A stretch of 64,000 nt of DNA from Crocinitomicaceae bacterium (GCA_020436025.1 JAGQYP010000004.1:1-64000); one strand, 5' to 3'; counted from the first letter of the stretch, positions 1 through 9,572 are shown. Numbers and translations are program-made. The notes: generated by a model from the sequence alone, not told the origin.

Positions 1-1706
1 CGTTTAGTGTATCTCCAGCTGGGTTAACACTAGATCCATCCACAGGAGCCATCACCTTGGCATCAAGTGTTGATGGACAGTATAGTGTGACTTATACAAC
101 TCCAGGAGTATGTCCTACAGCACACACGATTCCAATTACCATTACCAACACAGCGGTAGCCGACTTTACATTTGATATCTACTGCTTAAATGGAACAGAT
201 CCTGCGCCAACTTTCATAAATGGGGGAACAGGGGGAGTATTCACTGCACCTGCAGGAGTAGTAATTAACTCGGTAACAGGAATTGTGGATTTAAGTGCAT
301 CTACTCCTGGAACCTACACCATCACAAATGACATCAACATTACAGGTTGTGCGGCTGTTCAGGCTACCGATGATATTACTATTTATGATCTGCCAACGGC
401 TACGATTTCGGGAGGCGGAACGGTTTGTCAGGGAGAACCTTTGCCTGATGTTCAGTTTGACATGACCGGATCAGGAATCTGGACAGTAAATTATACGGTA
501 GACTTTGCGAATAGCGTTTTAACAACCCCCAATAACCCACATGTTTTAACTAACGCTTCTGCAGGTGTTTATTCTCTTGTAAGTGTAACGGATAACAATA
601 CGGGCTGTACTAACACTGCTTCAGGTAACGTTAGTGTTATTGTGAATCCAACACCTGATGTAATTGTACCAGGAAACTTGGTTTATTGCCATGGTGATTT
701 AATTCCAGTTCCCGGGTTTACAAGTTCATTTGGAGGCACCACTTTTGATTGGGTTAATCTAGGAGTAGATGTGGGCGTTGGTACTAGTGGTTCGGGGAAT
801 GTTGGAACTTTTACAGGAAATAATACAGGAGTATTTCCAGAGATCGCAATTATTCAAGTGACTCCAACATTAAATGGTTGCCCTGGAACACCGCAACAAT
901 TTACAATTTCAGTAAATCCATTACCTGTTATAGATGTCAATGTTACTGTTCCACCTTCGTGTCTTCCAGCAAATGCGATTTTCACAAACAATGGTACTCC
1001 GGTTCAAAATTGCTTGTGGAGTTTCGGTGATGGAACTACTTCCACAGATTGTGGTTTATCACTTCACACATATTCTTCAGCAGGTTGTTATGATGTAACT
1101 TTGACTGTGTCCGACAATATTGGATGTTCGTCCACAGCTACTTATCCTGACATTGTTTGTTTGGATCCGGATCCGATTGCAAATTTTGTTTTCGATCCAA
1201 GTGTTACGGATGTTTCCTATACCAATATTCAGTTTGAAAATTTATCTGAAAATGCTACACAATACACATGGGATTTCGGAGATAATTCTCAAAGTAGTAA
1301 TCTAGAACATCCACTACATACCTATCCAGATGTTCCAGCGGAATACATTATCACACTAGTTGCAGAAAATGATGCAGGATGTGTAGATACAGCAGTTTCT
1401 AAAATCATAATTCGAGATATCTTGTTATACTGGGTGCCAAATACATTCACTCCAGACAATGACGAATATAACCAAACGTTCAAACCAATCTTTACTTCCG
1501 GGTTTGATCCAATGGATTATACTTTAACGATCTTTAATCGTTGGGGAGAGCTTATATTTGAATCGCACAACCACAATGTAGGTTGGGATGGAAGATATGT
1601 AGGCAAGTTGGTGCAAGATGGAGTTTATGTTTGGAAGATCGAATTCAAAGAGACAATGACGGATAAACGTCATACCAAATATGGTCATGTAACGCTGATA
1701 AGATAA
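1..1706 (+). CDS. PKD-domain surface protein with CHU_C (gliding motility-associated) C-terminus, 5' end missing
   Basis: The reading frame is open from base 3, so the start lies left of the window and only about the last 567 residues are seen. Visible parts are cadherin/Ig-like repeats (SPAGLTLDPSTGAITL near the left edge), a PKD domain with CLWSFGDGTTS and a second with YTWDFGDNSQS, then a C-terminal domain with PNTFTPDNDEYNQTF, FNRWGELIFES and GWDGRYVGK. That last pattern is the CHU_C / T9SS type B sorting domain of Bacteroidetes. The protein is therefore inferred to be exported by type IX secretion and displayed on, or shed from, the cell surface, possibly as an adhesin. Many paired cysteines in the repeats suggest disulfides. 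A strong terminator follows directly. The full length and exact ligand cannot be judged. Confidence 0.9.
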   Translation, partial: FSVSPAGLTLDPSTGAITLASSVDGQYSVTYTTPGVCPTAHTIPITITNTAVADFTFDIYCLNGTDPAPTFINGGTGGVFTAPAGVVINSVTGIVDLSASTPGTYTITNDINITGCAAVQATDDITIYDLPTATISGGGTVCQGEPLPDVQFDMTGSGIWTVNYTVDFANSVLTTPNNPHVLTNASAGVYSLVSVTDNNTGCTNTASGNVSVIVNPTPDVIVPGNLVYCHGDLIPVPGFTSSFGGTTFDWVNLGVDVGVGTSGSGNVGTFTGNNTGVFPEIAIIQVTPTLNGCPGTPQQFTISVNPLPVIDVNVTVPPSCLPANAIFTNNGTPVQNCLWSFGDGTTSTDCGLSLHTYSSAGCYDVTLTVSDNIGCSSTATYPDIVCLDPDPIANFVFDPSVTDVSYTNIQFENLSENATQYTWDFGDNSQSSNLEHPLHTYPDVPAEYIITLVAENDAGCVDTAVSKIIIRDILLYWVPNTFTPDNDEYNQTFKPIFTSGFDPMDYTLTIFNRWGELIFESHNHNVGWDGRYVGKLVQDGVYVWKIEFKETMTDKRHTKYGHVTLIR

Positions 1707-1712
1707 GACTAT

Positions 1713-1745
1713 AAAAAAGGAGAGTGTTTAGCTCTCCTTTTCTTT
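1713..1745 (+). terminator. Rho-independent terminator after the CHU_C protein
   Basis: A perfect 10-bp stem (AAAAGGAGAG at 1715-1724 with CTCTCCTTTT at 1732-1741) encloses a 7-nt loop and runs into a T-rich tail. Confidence 0.85.
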
Positions 1746-1785
1746 TCCTGTAACATTTCTCACCCTTTTCGTAAAATTTTATTCT

Positions 1786-1793
1786 TACCTTTG
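1786..1793 (+). promoter_or_regulatory. Bacteroidetes -7 box for the aldehyde dehydrogenase
   Basis: TACCTTTG matches the Bacteroidetes -7 consensus TAnnTTTG exactly and lies 26 bp before the ATG, just after the upstream terminator. No clear -33 TTG is seen at the normal spacing. Confidence 0.55.
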
Positions 1794-1819
1794 CCAACGT
1801 CTAAATTAAACTATGAAAA

Positions 1820-3376
1820 ATGAATTTAGTGAAAGAAGGAATTAATATTGATAACATACTTAACCAATTAGGTGTTTCAAAAGTAAATAGTGGTGCTTCA
1901 ACTGGGAGTCACTGGTTCACTACTAGAGGTGAAAAAATAGACTCTCATTCTCCAGTTGATGGCGAATTAATTGGATCGGTAAATTCATGTTCCGATGCTG
2001 ATTATGAAGCTTGTGTTTTGAAGGCAAATGAGGCTTTCAAACAATGGAGACTGATACCAGCTCCGAAAAGAGGAGAGGTTGTTCGCCAATTGGGACAAAA
2101 ATTAAGAGAAATTAAAGAACCATTAGGTCAATTGGTTTCCTATGAGATGGGGAAATCTCTTCAAGAAGGTTTAGGAGAAGTTCAGGAAATGATCGATATC
2201 TGTGATTTTGCTGTAGGATTGTCTAGGCAACTTCATGGTTTGACTATGCACTCCGAAAGACCAGGTCACAGAATGTATGAACAGTATCATCCACTAGGAT
2301 TAGTTGGAATTATTTCTGCATTTAATTTCCCGGTAGCTGTATGGAGTTGGAATACAGCTCTTGCTTGGGTTTGTGGAGATGTTTGTATCTGGAAACCATC
2401 TGAAAAAACTCCTCTTACTGCCATCGCTTGTCAGAAAATAACTGCAGAAGTTTTTGCAGCGAATGATGTTCCTGAAGGAGTTTCATGTTTGGTTATCGGA
2501 GATGCTGAGATTGGAAAAATCATGGCTGATGATAAAAGAGTTCCTTTGATTTCTGCAACTGGTTCAACAAGAATGGGTAAATCTGTTGGTGAAGCTGTAG
2601 GGAGAAGATTAGGAAAATCTCTTTTAGAATTAGGAGGGAATAACGCCATTATCATCACACCAACTGCCGATTTGAAAATGGTGGTTCCTGGGGCAGTATT
2701 CGGTGCGGTTGGAACGGCAGGTCAAAGATGTACCTCGACAAGAAGATTGATTATACACGAAGAAGTATATGATAAAGTAATTGGAGCAATTAAAAATGCT
2801 TACGGACAAATCGTCATTGGAAATCCGTTGGATCAACACAATCACATGGGGCCACTTATCGATAAAGATGCGGTTGCTATGTATTTGGATTCAATCGAGA
2901 AAGCCAAAGCTGAAGGCGGGACTATAATCGTTGAAGGTGGTGTACTTGAGGGTGATCAGTATGAATCAGGATGTTATGTGAAACCTTGTATTATCGAGGT
3001 AAAAAATTCATTCAAGATCGTACAACACGAAACTTTTGCGCCAATTTTATATGTGATGAAATATTCCGGGGACGTTCACAATGCCATCGCGATGCAAAAT
3101 GATGTGCCTCAAGGTTTGTCATCCGCAATTATGACTAACAATCTAAGAGAATCAGAAGCATTTTTATCACATGCAGGTTCAGATTGTGGTATCGCCAATG
3201 TAAATATCGGTACTTCAGGCGCTGAAATAGGCGGAGCATTCGGTGGCGAAAAAGAAACGGGTGGAGGTAGAGAATCCGGTTCTGATGCCTGGAAAATTTA
3301 CATGAGAAGACAAACAAATACGATCAATTATACCGATCAGCTTCCATTAGCACAAGGAATCAAATTTGATCTGTAA
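1820..3376 (+). CDS. amaB: Antiquitin-type aldehyde dehydrogenase (ALDH7 family, aminoadipate semialdehyde dehydrogenase)
   Basis: A 518-residue NAD-dependent aldehyde dehydrogenase. It contains ELGGNNAI (general-base Glu), GTAGQRCTSTRRL (nucleophilic Cys), and a C-terminus with GGEKETGGGRESGSDAWK and INYTDQLPLAQGIKF. These distinguish the ALDH7/antiquitin subfamily from other ALDHs. Family members oxidise alpha-aminoadipic semialdehyde (in equilibrium with piperideine-6-carboxylate) to aminoadipate in lysine breakdown and also detoxify lipid and betaine aldehydes. No signal peptide is present, so it is cytoplasmic. It stands alone between two terminators with its own promoter box. The ATG at 1820 is used because the upstream ATG at 1813 is out of frame. 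The physiological substrate is inferred from the family, as no lysine pathway genes are adjacent. Confidence 0.9.
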   Translation: MNLVKEGINIDNILNQLGVSKVNSGASTGSHWFTTRGEKIDSHSPVDGELIGSVNSCSDADYEACVLKANEAFKQWRLIPAPKRGEVVRQLGQKLREIKEPLGQLVSYEMGKSLQEGLGEVQEMIDICDFAVGLSRQLHGLTMHSERPGHRMYEQYHPLGLVGIISAFNFPVAVWSWNTALAWVCGDVCIWKPSEKTPLTAIACQKITAEVFAANDVPEGVSCLVIGDAEIGKIMADDKRVPLISATGSTRMGKSVGEAVGRRLGKSLLELGGNNAIIITPTADLKMVVPGAVFGAVGTAGQRCTSTRRLIIHEEVYDKVIGAIKNAYGQIVIGNPLDQHNHMGPLIDKDAVAMYLDSIEKAKAEGGTIIVEGGVLEGDQYESGCYVKPCIIEVKNSFKIVQHETFAPILYVMKYSGDVHNAIAMQNDVPQGLSSAIMTNNLRESEAFLSHAGSDCGIANVNIGTSGAEIGGAFGGEKETGGGRESGSDAWKIYMRRQTNTINYTDQLPLAQGIKFDL

Positions 3377-3401
3377 AATAGACTTGAATAGATTAGTAAA
3401 G

Positions 3402-3428
3402 GGCGGACCAAAAGGTTCGCCTTTTTTA
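3402..3428 (+). terminator. Terminator after the aldehyde dehydrogenase
   Basis: An 8-bp stem (GGCGGACC 3402-3409 with GGTTCGCC 3414-3421, one G-T pair), an AAAA loop and a seven-T tail. The hairpin lies between convergent genes and could also slow minus-strand transcription. Confidence 0.85.
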
Positions 3429-3437
3429 GTAAATTTC

Positions 3438-3888
<451 letters not shown>

Positions 3889-3908
<20 letters not shown>

Positions 3909-4407
3909 TGTCAATCGATTCACTAATATTCAACTTTGGTAGTTTGATTTTCTCTTTCACCACAAAGGCAGTTGGGAAAACACCTAAAAGATCTTGTTTA
4001 AAATTTTCAGCTTCAATTTCGGTTCTGAAGTCTCCTACTTTAACCCGATAATTCGGCGCTTTGTATTCTACATAACATTCGACACTATGACCGTATCTCG
4101 TTTTAAATTTCGCTTTTTCACGATCTGTGTCTTCCTTACTTTTATCAAAGAAAATTTGTACGCGATAACCCCAGATTTCTCCGTCTTCAGCATTGTGTTT
4201 GATCAAACCATTTACTCTTGGATCTACTTTTACCTGGATATTTCCAGATTTTCCGGAATTAAAATTTAAAGATTTTTTCGTACTGTCTTTTTTCTTAACA
4301 GTCTTATTCTGCCCACCTTCCATTAACATCCAATTCTCGTCATCCTCTTGTGAATAAACCGAAAGGCTAAAAACAAATCCTAATAATATCAATAACGATG
4401 CTTTCAT
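3889..4407 (-). CDS. Exported SPOR-domain protein
   Basis: 172 residues with an N-terminal signal peptide (MKASLLILLGFVFSLSVYSQ), a charged, lysine-rich low-complexity stretch, and a C-terminal SPOR-type repeat domain. The SPOR part is seen in WGYRVQIFFDKSKEDTDREK, then YVEYKAPNYRVKVGDF and FVVKEKI, the usual beta-alpha-beta pattern. SPOR domains bind denuded peptidoglycan glycan strands, often at division sites, so a periplasmic wall-associated role is inferred. It is divergent from the respiratory operon and has its own -7 box. It overlaps queD by 20 bp, which suggests translational coupling with no evident functional link. The start is the first ATG, needed for the signal peptide. Confidence 0.8.
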
Positions 4408-4426
4408 ATCCTGATCATTTCTGAGC

Positions 4427-4434
4427 CAAAAGTA
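4427..4434 (-). promoter_or_regulatory. -7 box for the SPOR gene
   Basis: On the minus strand this reads TACTTTTG, an exact TAnnTTTG match, 19 bp upstream of the ATG. Confidence 0.55.
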
Positions 4435-4524
4435 GAAAAAATTATGCCAGAAAAGGGTTTTTTGACATTAATTAACAGCAATATCAAGGACTTTCAAGGG
4501 TCGATTCAAATCCTAAGTCTTTAA

Positions 4525-4553
4525 TTGTCATAAAATTGTCATTTTAATGTCAA
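4525..4553 (+). promoter_or_regulatory. Triple TGTCA direct repeat, Pho-box-like
   Basis: TGTCA occurs at 4526, 4537 and 4548, exactly 11 bp apart. The first two copies with their flanks read TTGTCATAAAATTGTCAT, close to the enterobacterial Pho box CTGTCATAAAACTGTCAT. Eleven-bp direct repeats are typical of OmpR/PhoB-class response regulators. The assignment to PhoB is inference. Confidence 0.55.
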
Positions 4554-4605
4554 AATAATGTTATTTAGAATGATTATAAATTAGCTTCCACCCGTTTATT
4601 TTTCT

Positions 4606-4623
4606 TTGTCATAATTATGTCAG
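4606..4623 (+). promoter_or_regulatory. Second Pho-box-like direct repeat next to the act promoter
   Basis: TTGTCAT followed by ATGTCAG, with TGTCA at 4607 and 4618, again 11 bp apart. It ends 14 bp before the -7 box at 4638, about where a -33 element would be, which fits an activator substituting for the -33 contact. Confidence 0.55.
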
Positions 4624-4637
4624 AATCGAGAATATTC

Positions 4638-4645
4638 TAAATTTG
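4638..4645 (+). promoter_or_regulatory. -7 box of the act-cox respiratory operon
   Basis: TAAATTTG matches TAnnTTTG exactly and would start transcription near 4649, giving a leader of about 47 nt before the ATG at 4696. No TTG is correctly placed for a -33 box. Confidence 0.55.
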
Positions 4646-4695
4646 CCCGAGGTAAAAAGACTATTTTGTAGTACCCTTACGTAAAGAAATTGCAA

Positions 4696-6045
4696 ATGAA
4701 ATTAAGTAAATCATTGATTTTGAGAAATATAAGAAGTCTGTTTCTCTCTTTCTCTCTGTCTGTTTTAGCAGTTGGTTCTGTTTACGCTCAGGACGGTCAG
4801 AAATTGTTCGAGACGAATTGTTCGGCATGTCACAAGATTGAAGGCAACTCTACAGGTCCTGCTCTTAAAGGAGCAAAAGATCGTTGGGCCCAAAATGCAA
4901 CCAAGACCGACATTTATGAGTGGGTGAAGAACTGGGAGAACGCAGTAGCTTCCGGTGATCCTTATGCTGCAGAGATGGCAAACTCTAGACCAGACAAGAT
5001 GTCGAAGTTTGGTTTCTTGAGCAATGAGGACATTGATGCAATTTTTGATTATGTTGAGTCAGGAGGAGATGCTGGTGGAGGTGATGTAGCTTCAACTATG
5101 GAAGGTTGCTACGTTGACTTAGAACAACAAAAAATGGAAGAAGAAGCCAATTCCTCAGTGAATTGGGTTTGGTATATTCTAGCCGTATTCTTTATCGTAG
5201 TAATTGTTGCTGTAGGCGGTCTAAGAAGACAACTTGTAAATGCAAACAGAGTTAAAGAAGGTCATGAAGTGCTTCCTGAGCAAACAAGAGGAGAAATTCT
5301 AAGAGGATGGGCTTGGCAAAATAGAAAAGTAGTTTCTGTTTTAGGTGTAGTTGCTTTCCTTACAATTTTAGTTTTTGTAGTAAATGCCTTAAATACAATT
5401 GGTGTTTATCCTAACTACAAACCAGAACAACCATTAAAAATGTTCTCTCACAAATTGCACGCAGGATGTGATGAGATTGCTTGTCAATACTGTCACAATA
5501 CAGTTGAGAAATCTAGAACAGCAGGTATTCCTACTGTAAACGTTTGTATGAACTGTCACAAGTCTATTGACGGGAATACAGATCAAGGAAAGAAAGATGT
5601 ATTGACAATTAGAGAGCATGCAGGATGGGATGGAGATCAATTTGCTTATGTAAACGAAGGAACGCCAATCGTATGGAACAAAGTACATGTTCTACCTGAT
5701 CACGTTTATTTCTCTCACCAGCAACACGTAAAAGTAGGTGGTATTGATTGTAAGCAATGTCACGGTGATATGACTAAAGAAACAATCGCGAGAATTGTTC
5801 CTGTAGAAGAATTGAACCAAATCGAAGGAAACGTAAAATTGACGAAACCAACTCTTACAATGGGATGGTGTTTGGAATGTCACAGAGAAACAGGCGTAAA
5901 CTTGGATAAATCTGGATACTACCAAGAGATCAAAAAGAGATTGACTACGAATAAGAAATTATACAAGAGATTCTTAGAAGATAAAGACCATAAGGTGACA
6001 GTTGAAGAGCTTGGTGGTTGGGAATGCGCTAAGTGTCACTATTAA
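4696..6045 (+). CDS. actA: Alternative complex III subunit ActA, multiheme cytochrome c with extra N-terminal cytochrome domain
   Basis: 449 residues with six CxxCH haem sites. CSACH at about 41-45 lies in a class I cytochrome c domain that follows a signal sequence. A transmembrane helix near 155-180 and another near 215-235 come next, then five more sites: CQYCH, CMNCH, CKQCH, CLECH and CAKCH, the last at the very C-terminus. The five-haem part is the ActA module that takes electrons from the ActB iron-sulfur clusters in alternative complex III. The added monohaem domain could pass electrons onward. A TTG at 4690 is also in frame; ATG at 4696 gives the cleaner signal peptide. First gene of an eight-gene operon ending in cytochrome oxidase subunits. 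Confidence 0.92.
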   Translation: MKLSKSLILRNIRSLFLSFSLSVLAVGSVYAQDGQKLFETNCSACHKIEGNSTGPALKGAKDRWAQNATKTDIYEWVKNWENAVASGDPYAAEMANSRPDKMSKFGFLSNEDIDAIFDYVESGGDAGGGDVASTMEGCYVDLEQQKMEEEANSSVNWVWYILAVFFIVVIVAVGGLRRQLVNANRVKEGHEVLPEQTRGEILRGWAWQNRKVVSVLGVVAFLTILVFVVNALNTIGVYPNYKPEQPLKMFSHKLHAGCDEIACQYCHNTVEKSRTAGIPTVNVCMNCHKSIDGNTDQGKKDVLTIREHAGWDGDQFAYVNEGTPIVWNKVHVLPDHVYFSHQQHVKVGGIDCKQCHGDMTKETIARIVPVEELNQIEGNVKLTKPTLTMGWCLECHRETGVNLDKSGYYQEIKKRLTTNKKLYKRFLEDKDHKVTVEELGGWECAKCHY

Positions 6046-6068
6046 TCATCAAAGAGGATAGTTTAAGT

Positions 6069-9000
6069 ATGAGAACAGAAAGAAAATATTGGAAAGGTTT
6101 AGAAGAACTTCACGAAACTCCAGCTTTCAAGGAGTCGGTTGAAAATGAATTTCCAAAAGAATTATCAGTTGATGAATTTTTGTCAGATGATAAACTGAAA
6201 GAAAGCTCAACAGGAAGAAGAGATTTCCTTAAGTTCTTAGGTTTCTCGGTAGCTGCTGCTGCAGTTGCTGCTTGTGAGGCTCCTGTGATTAGAGCAGTAC
6301 CTTATGTAAACAAACCTGAAGATGTAATTCCTGGTATGCCAACTTGGTATGCTTCTACATATTATGATGGAATGACTTACGCTAGTATTTTAGTTAAAAC
6401 TAGAGAAGGTCGTCCTATCCATATTAAAGGAAATAAAGAAAGAGGATTTACTCAAGGGGGTGTAAACCCAAGAGTAGTTGCTTCTGTTTTGGATCTTTAT
6501 AACTCTGAAAGACTTCAAGCTCCTTATGTAAATGGAGAAGCGAAGACTTGGGAAGAAGCTGATGAGGCTCTTAAAAATGCTGTTAAAGGATCCAAGGACA
6601 TCGTTCTATTGACTAATACAGTTATTTCTCCTTCAACTTCTTTGGCAATGGATCAATTTGCTAAAGCAATGGGAACTACAATTTTCCAAGGAATGGAAAT
6701 GGAAGAGGCTCCAGCTGATGAGGCGCATGTTGAAGCGGATGGTATCGTAGCAAATCATGCGGAAGGTGAAGAAGCACATGCAGATGTAATTGCAGCGCCT
6801 GTTTCGAACGAAGCTTTTCCTCCTGCTGCAAAATCACTAGGAAACGCGAAAGTAAGATGGATCCAGTATGATGCAGTTTCTTACTCTGGAATTAGAAAAG
6901 CAAACAAAGAGAGTTTTGGTAAAGCAGTTATTCCAACTTACGATTTCTCTAAAGCGAAGACTGTAGTTGGTATTTCTTGTGATTTCCAATCTACTTGGTT
7001 AATGGGGAATCAATACGCGGTTGATTTCGGAAAAACTAGAAATCCTGAAGGCGAATGGATGTCTAAGCACTTCCAATTTGAATCTTTAATGTCAATTACT
7101 GGTTCAAATGCAGATTACAGAGGGTTGATTAAACCATCTCAACAAGGTGCTGTTGCGGCATATCTATATGAAAAAGTGGTTGGTGGATCTGCTGGAGTAA
7201 ATACTTCAGATTTAGATGCAACAACATTGAGCTACTTGGATAAAGCAGCGGAAGAATTGAAGAAAAATGCTGGTGAATCACTTGTGGTTGCCGGTTCAAA
7301 CGATAAGAATGTTCAAGTGATCGTAAATGCGATCAACGCAAAATTAGGAAACTATAAGTCTACAATTAGTTTAGACAATACAGTGAACTTATTCAATGGT
7401 GACGATGAAAAAGCAAATGCTTTCATCAACGGAGTTATTGATGGTTCGGAATCTGCAGATTGTGTTTTCTTTTATGATGTAAACCCAGTTTACACACATC
7501 CAAGAGGAGCAGAATTGAAAGAAGCACTTTCTAAAGTGGCTACTTCTGTGAGCTTTTCAACTTATATGGATGAGACTGCTTCTGCATGTAAGTTTGTAAT
7601 GACTGATAATCACTCTCTTGAAAAATGGAATGATTTCAATCCAAGAGAAGATTATTATTCTTTGGCACAGCCGACTATCAGACCTTTATATGATACCAGA
7701 GATGCTCAGGAGACATTCCTAGTGCTTTCTGGAATGGAAAGAGGTGGTAGAGATAGTAGAACCTATTATGATTTCATCAGAGGAACATGGATGAAATGGG
7801 GCTACCCAGGTGAGAAAGATCATTTTGCTGATTTCGAATCTTTCTGGGGAAGAATGGTTTACGATTCTTGTCCAGTTGAAAATATGATGAAACCAAGCTC
7901 TGGCGTTTCTTTCAATGGAAATGTAAGTGCTGCAGGAAAAGCAATTGCTGCACAACCAACTGGAGAATGGGAAGTGCAATTGTACCAAAAAGCCGCTATT
8001 GGGGATGGTGCTCAAGCTGGAAACCCTTGGTTACAAGAAATGCCTGATATGATTTCCAAAGTTACTTGGGACAACTACATTACTATGGCTCCTTCCGATG
8101 TTGAAACGGGTGGATACAATTCATATGTAGACCAAGAGCATGGATTGACAATGGCAACATTAACTGTAAATGGAACAGAATTGAAGCTTCCAGTTTATCC
8201 ATCACCAGGTCAAATGCCAGGAACTCTTGGTGTGGCTATGGGTTACGGTAGAGGTGAAAACGGAGAAGCTATTGGTAAAGCTGCTTACCATACAAAAATG
8301 TATGGTGGTCACGAAGAAGGTGACAATGGTGGTAAAAAGAAAATTGGTGAGAATGCATTTAAATTACTAAGTGCTGAAGGTGCTGCATTGTATAACTTTG
8401 CTGGAGAGATTAGTAAATCCGGTGAAGAATACTTAATCGGTGCAACTCAAATTCACCACACTGTAATGGGAAGAAATTCCATTATTAGAGAAACAACTTT
8501 TGATTTCTATAAATCACATGATGATAGCGCTGGATACAACCACGAACATGTTTTACATACACACGATGGACCTGTTCCAGTAAGTGATGTAGATCTTTGG
8601 GAAGCACATCCAGTTGAAAATGTTGGACACAGATGGGGAATGTCAATCGACCTTTCTAGCTGTATCGGATGTGGTTCTTGTTTGATCTCTTGTCAATCAG
8701 AAAACAACGTTCCTGTTGTTGGAAAAGATGAGGTAAGAAGAGGAAGAGAAATGCATTGGTTAAGAATTGACCGTTACTATGCTTCTGACATGGAAGCTGC
8801 TCCAGGTACTCGTAAAGAGGGATGGGATTTCGGTGGAATGGAAAAACCAAGTGCTAGTCCAAAAGTTGTTCACATGCCTATGATGTGTCACCACTGTAAC
8901 CACGCTCCTTGTGAGACGGTTTGTCCGGTTGCAGCTACGACACACTCAAACGAAGGTATGAACCAAATGGCTTATAACAGATGTATCGGTACGAGATATT

Positions 9001-9539
9001 GTGCGAACAACTGTCCTTATAAAGTAAGAAGATTTAACTGGTTTAACTATCCTTCATATAAGAAGTTTACTCAAGTTAACCCATCTCAAGATGAAACTTC
9101 AAGAATGGTATTGAATCCAGACGTTGTTGTGAGAACAAGAGGGGTTATGGAGAAATGTTCTTTCTGTGTTCAAAAAATCCAAGCTGGTAAATTGGAGGCT
9201 AAGAAAGCAGGAAGACCAGTTGTTGATGGAGATGTTACAACTGCTTGTTCTGAAGTTTGTCCTACAAATGCAATTACAGTAGGTGACTGGAATGATAAGG
9301 ATTCTGCAATTAGAAAGATTGCGGATCACAAAAGATCTTATCAAGCTCTTGAAGAAGTTGGAATCAGACCAAATATCTGGTACCAAGTAAAAGTAAGAAA
9401 TGATGAGAACGAAGATTTAACAATCATTCAAACTGAGGCAGAGAAAGAAGCGCATCACCATGCAGGTGGGCACGGAGATCATGCTGAAGAAGGTGGGCAT
9501 ACTGAAGGTGGTCACGGTGAAGGACACGGAGAACATTAA
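6069..9539 (+). CDS. actB: Alternative complex III subunit ActB, molybdopterin-oxidoreductase-like iron-sulfur protein
   Basis: 1156 residues from the ATG at 6069. The N-terminus has a twin-arginine motif (RRDFLKFLGFS) followed by an Ala-rich stretch ending in Cys, so Tat export and possibly lipidation are likely. The first two thirds resemble the catalytic subunit of molybdopterin oxidoreductases, a fold that in ActB carries no molybdenum cofactor. The last third is a ferredoxin-like module with cysteine groups CIGCGSCLISC (about 864-874), CHHCNHAPCETVCP (about 938), CIGTRYCANNCP, CSFCVQ (about 1028) and CSEVCP (about 1060), enough for four clusters. A His/Glu-rich insert lies near 210-235 and a His/Gly-rich tail ends the protein. 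A GTG at 6033 is in frame but overlaps actA. Spacing to actA is 23 bp. It is not an active formate or thiosulfate enzyme. Confidence 0.92.
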   Translation: MRTERKYWKGLEELHETPAFKESVENEFPKELSVDEFLSDDKLKESSTGRRDFLKFLGFSVAAAAVAACEAPVIRAVPYVNKPEDVIPGMPTWYASTYYDGMTYASILVKTREGRPIHIKGNKERGFTQGGVNPRVVASVLDLYNSERLQAPYVNGEAKTWEEADEALKNAVKGSKDIVLLTNTVISPSTSLAMDQFAKAMGTTIFQGMEMEEAPADEAHVEADGIVANHAEGEEAHADVIAAPVSNEAFPPAAKSLGNAKVRWIQYDAVSYSGIRKANKESFGKAVIPTYDFSKAKTVVGISCDFQSTWLMGNQYAVDFGKTRNPEGEWMSKHFQFESLMSITGSNADYRGLIKPSQQGAVAAYLYEKVVGGSAGVNTSDLDATTLSYLDKAAEELKKNAGESLVVAGSNDKNVQVIVNAINAKLGNYKSTISLDNTVNLFNGDDEKANAFINGVIDGSESADCVFFYDVNPVYTHPRGAELKEALSKVATSVSFSTYMDETASACKFVMTDNHSLEKWNDFNPREDYYSLAQPTIRPLYDTRDAQETFLVLSGMERGGRDSRTYYDFIRGTWMKWGYPGEKDHFADFESFWGRMVYDSCPVENMMKPSSGVSFNGNVSAAGKAIAAQPTGEWEVQLYQKAAIGDGAQAGNPWLQEMPDMISKVTWDNYITMAPSDVETGGYNSYVDQEHGLTMATLTVNGTELKLPVYPSPGQMPGTLGVAMGYGRGENGEAIGKAAYHTKMYGGHEEGDNGGKKKIGENAFKLLSAEGAALYNFAGEISKSGEEYLIGATQIHHTVMGRNSIIRETTFDFYKSHDDSAGYNHEHVLHTHDGPVPVSDVDLWEAHPVENVGHRWGMSIDLSSCIGCGSCLISCQSENNVPVVGKDEVRRGREMHWLRIDRYYASDMEAAPGTRKEGWDFGGMEKPSASPKVVHMPMMCHHCNHAPCETVCPVAATTHSNEGMNQMAYNRCIGTRYCANNCPYKVRRFNWFNYPSYKKFTQVNPSQDETSRMVLNPDVVVRTRGVMEKCSFCVQKIQAGKLEAKKAGRPVVDGDVTTACSEVCPTNAITVGDWNDKDSAIRKIADHKRSYQALEEVGIRPNIWYQVKVRNDENEDLTIIQTEAEKEAHHHAGGHGDHAEEGGHTEGGHGEGHGEH

Positions 9540-9572
9540 TATTTGAATTTAAAATACTCTAAATAAAAAGTA

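Noticed and set aside
1120..1305. 61-codon plus-strand reading frame
   Set aside because: Out-of-frame overlap with the PKD domains of the first gene.
6069..9539. Active molybdenum oxidoreductase (formate or polysulfide type)
   Set aside because: The gene lies between actA and actC with ActB-specific layout; ActB proteins carry only iron-sulfur clusters.
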